The notes beneath the pieces were generated by a model. That model made no database searches. It had not been told where the DNA came from and saw only the letters and a program-made list of their open reading frames with translations. Source: Tenacibaculum pelagium (GTDB taxonomy: Bacteria; Bacteroidota; Bacteroidia; Flavobacteriales; Flavobacteriaceae). From it: 51,829 bases of DNA. This document shows, piece after piece, positions 50,280-51,829 of the stretch (within the stretch, counting starts at the first letter, position 1; the number at the start of each line of letters is the position of its first letter). Location: positions 7,501 through 59,329 of the forward strand of contig NZ_JACGLS010000008.1 in the NCBI RefSeq assembly GCF_014062345.1, read 5' to 3'. The translations under genes were made by a program, and so were the position numbers.

Positions 50280-51829
50280 ATGGGATTAAAAATTACTCAT
50301 TTAAAAAGAATTTTATTTACATTTTTATTATTTAATTCCTTTATTGGTTTTGGACAAATAGTAAATTTTGATGGAAATAATTGCGTTCCACCTTCGGGAG
50401 ATGAATGGGGAACCCCAGATGTTGTTGATGGTGATGATACTCCAACTGGAACTGCAGATATATTAAATTTTTGGTTTGATCAAGATAACGAATATGTTTA
50501 CATGGCTTTTGATAGAGAAGCAACAGGAAACTCTTCTTTTTCGTTTTTTATTAATACTGATTGTAATTCTTCTACTGGAGACACTTCTAAAGGAGGTTCA
50601 GATGTTGCTGCATTTTTCTCAATTAGCCCTGGTAGTAATCCTGTTATAACAGATAATACGCTTTATACATGGGATGGAAGCATGTTTGTGGATACTGGAG
50701 TTAGTTTTGAGGCAAAATTAGGAGAAGAAAGTTGTAATGGTAGCTTAGGGTTGTTTTTTGAAATTAGAATTAAAATTACAGATATTTTTGATGTTTGTAA
50801 TCCAACAAGTACTTGTAATAATCTAACAATTGAAGTAGGAGCTTCTTTAGCAGGAGGATCACCAAATTCATCACTAAAAGATGAATTTGAAGTGCCTTCT
50901 TTAATAGGAATTAATTCAGTTCCTACAGCAAAGTTTACTCAAGGGCACGTTTGTACTGGCGCTACAGTAACTCTTGATGGATCAAATTCTACTTTCTATG
51001 CAGATCCACCTTATACACTTATGACGGCTCCAGATTTTAATGACGCTATTGTTCTATATGAATGGGATTTTGAATATACAGGAATTTTTTCTACAGATGC
51101 AACTGGAGTAACTAGTAACTATACCTATACAACACCAGGTTTTGTAACTACAGCATTGCGAGTTACTGATAAATATGGGTGTACTGACATAACAACTCAA
51201 GAAGTTTGTGTTTTTAGTGCACCACAGCCAAAATTTACATACTCTGCTGATGCATCGTGTGGTTATTCATTTGCTTTTGACGCGAGTATATCTATTGATC
51301 CTACAGGAGGTAATGACTTGACTTATGAATGGGATTTTAGTTATGATGGAAATACATTTAATATTGATGCTATAGGAGTTAATGTGCAGAATGATTTTGA
51401 TACATGTGAAAGTTATGACGTAGCATTAAGAGTTAAGGATCCATCAACACCAACTCCATGTGATGTTGTTATAGCATTTCAAACGATTACGGTAGAGGAC
51501 ACCACACCACCAACAGGAACAGCACCAGGAGATATTTTAGATTTACAATGTATTTCAGAGGTGCCAGCAGGAGATATAGAATTAATTACAGATAAGGCAG
51601 ATAATTGTGGTGGATTAGTAACCGTAAGTTTTGAAGACACAAACAATGGTGGAAGTGGATGTAAAGGCTCACCATATATTGTCACAAGAACTTATACTTT
51701 AACAGATGAGTGTGGAAGTATAACTGATTTGGTACAAACAATCAGAGTAGAAGATACCACGGCACCAACAGGAACAGCACCAGGAGATATTTTAGATTTA
51801 CAATGTATCTCAGAGGTACCAGCAGGAGA
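50280..51829 (+). CDS. Large secreted repeat protein (PKD/HYR-type), 3'-truncated by window edge
   Basis: At least 516 residues, open to the window end. Signal peptide (MGLKITHLKRIL... ending FIGFGQ). Residues about 27-215 form a beta-rich N-terminal domain. PKD-like units follow (VPTAKFTQGHVCTGATVTLDG ... YEWDFEYTG and a second with LTYEWDFSYDGN). HYR-like repeats of 85 residues begin at VEDTTPPTGTAPGD. In Flavobacteria such proteins are usually exported by the type IX system as adhesins, with a sorting domain at the C-terminus, outside this window; that part is inference. Confidence 0.75.
   Translation, partial: MGLKITHLKRILFTFLLFNSFIGFGQIVNFDGNNCVPPSGDEWGTPDVVDGDDTPTGTADILNFWFDQDNEYVYMAFDREATGNSSFSFFINTDCNSSTGDTSKGGSDVAAFFSISPGSNPVITDNTLYTWDGSMFVDTGVSFEAKLGEESCNGSLGLFFEIRIKITDIFDVCNPTSTCNNLTIEVGASLAGGSPNSSLKDEFEVPSLIGINSVPTAKFTQGHVCTGATVTLDGSNSTFYADPPYTLMTAPDFNDAIVLYEWDFEYTGIFSTDATGVTSNYTYTTPGFVTTALRVTDKYGCTDITTQEVCVFSAPQPKFTYSADASCGYSFAFDASISIDPTGGNDLTYEWDFSYDGNTFNIDAIGVNVQNDFDTCESYDVALRVKDPSTPTPCDVVIAFQTITVEDTTPPTGTAPGDILDLQCISEVPAGDIELITDKADNCGGLVTVSFEDTNNGGSGCKGSPYIVTRTYTLTDECGSITDLVQTIRVEDTTAPTGTAPGDILDLQCISEVPAG
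51491..51829 (+). repeat. 85-residue (255-bp) tandem repeat in the surface protein
   Basis: The segment around CCAACAGGAACAGCACCAGG at 51510 recurs at 51765 with only a few base changes over the visible 60-70 bases. Period 255 bp, i.e. 85 codons. The second copy is cut by the window. Confidence 0.85.

Noticed and set aside
1..51829. tRNA, rRNA, riboswitch or CRISPR array
   Set aside because: No cloverleaf, rRNA-like block, spaced direct repeats or typical riboswitch core was seen on either strand.

Overview
The window is a chromosomal segment of a low-G+C member of the Bacteroidetes, most likely a marine Flavobacteriaceae (Tenacibaculum/Polaribacter-like). This rests on the strong A+T bias, near absence of Shine-Dalgarno sequences, TAnnTTTG promoter boxes, abundant small lipoproteins, a TPR histidine kinase, and the PKD/HYR-type surface protein at the right edge. 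No rRNA, tRNA or CRISPR array was seen.

Region 1 (1-3351) is the end of an arsenic operon: arsM (cut by the window edge), a cysteine-rich thioredoxin-fold membrane protein, an ArsG/CcdA-like permease and a PatB-type PLP C-S lyase. Region 2 (3396-9654, minus strand) is a six-gene periplasmic nitrate reductase operon, napD-napA-napB-tetraheme cytochrome-FeS protein-NrfD. Its NapB is a tandem duplication with four hemes, and an NrfC/NrfD-like pair stands where NapC is expected. Region 3 (9926-14426) holds a ModE-like DNA-binding protein, a CoA transferase, an alginate-export-type porin with the nitrosative-stress repair protein RIC, and a Crp/Fnr regulator. Region 4 (14495-24023) is a divergent pair of operons. 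To the left are DUF2147, a lipoprotein, a cytochrome, YceI, an OB-fold protein and a DUF5777 barrel. To the right are small membrane proteins, a sterol-desaturase-type hydroxylase, a second DUF2147 protein, a Rieske oxygenase, a DUF4377 lipoprotein and a ferredoxin reductase. Regions 2 to 4 are tied together by FNR/DNR-type boxes (TGA-Y-N4-R-TCA), nearly all centred 29.5 bp upstream of a -7 box, which is class II activator geometry.

Region 5 (24070-48543) looks like a 24.5-kb genomic island. The last 15 bases of mnmE plus flanking bases occur as a perfect 20-bp direct repeat at both ends, the same target (3' end of mnmE/trmE) used by the Salmonella SGI1 family. No integrase is visible. The island carries an AraC regulator, a TlpA protein, a TPR histidine kinase/NarL-type regulator pair, many lipoproteins, proteases, hydrolases, a second Crp/Fnr regulator and several broken genes. 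Five of its transcription units begin with the same promoter module, a CCCCTTATTT-containing box whose first C lies exactly 30 bp before a -7 box. This looks like a dedicated regulon, and the adjacent two-component system is the obvious candidate controller.

Region 6 (48528-51829) is mnmE itself and, beyond a 357-bp regulatory intergenic region, the start of a large secreted repeat protein that runs off the window.
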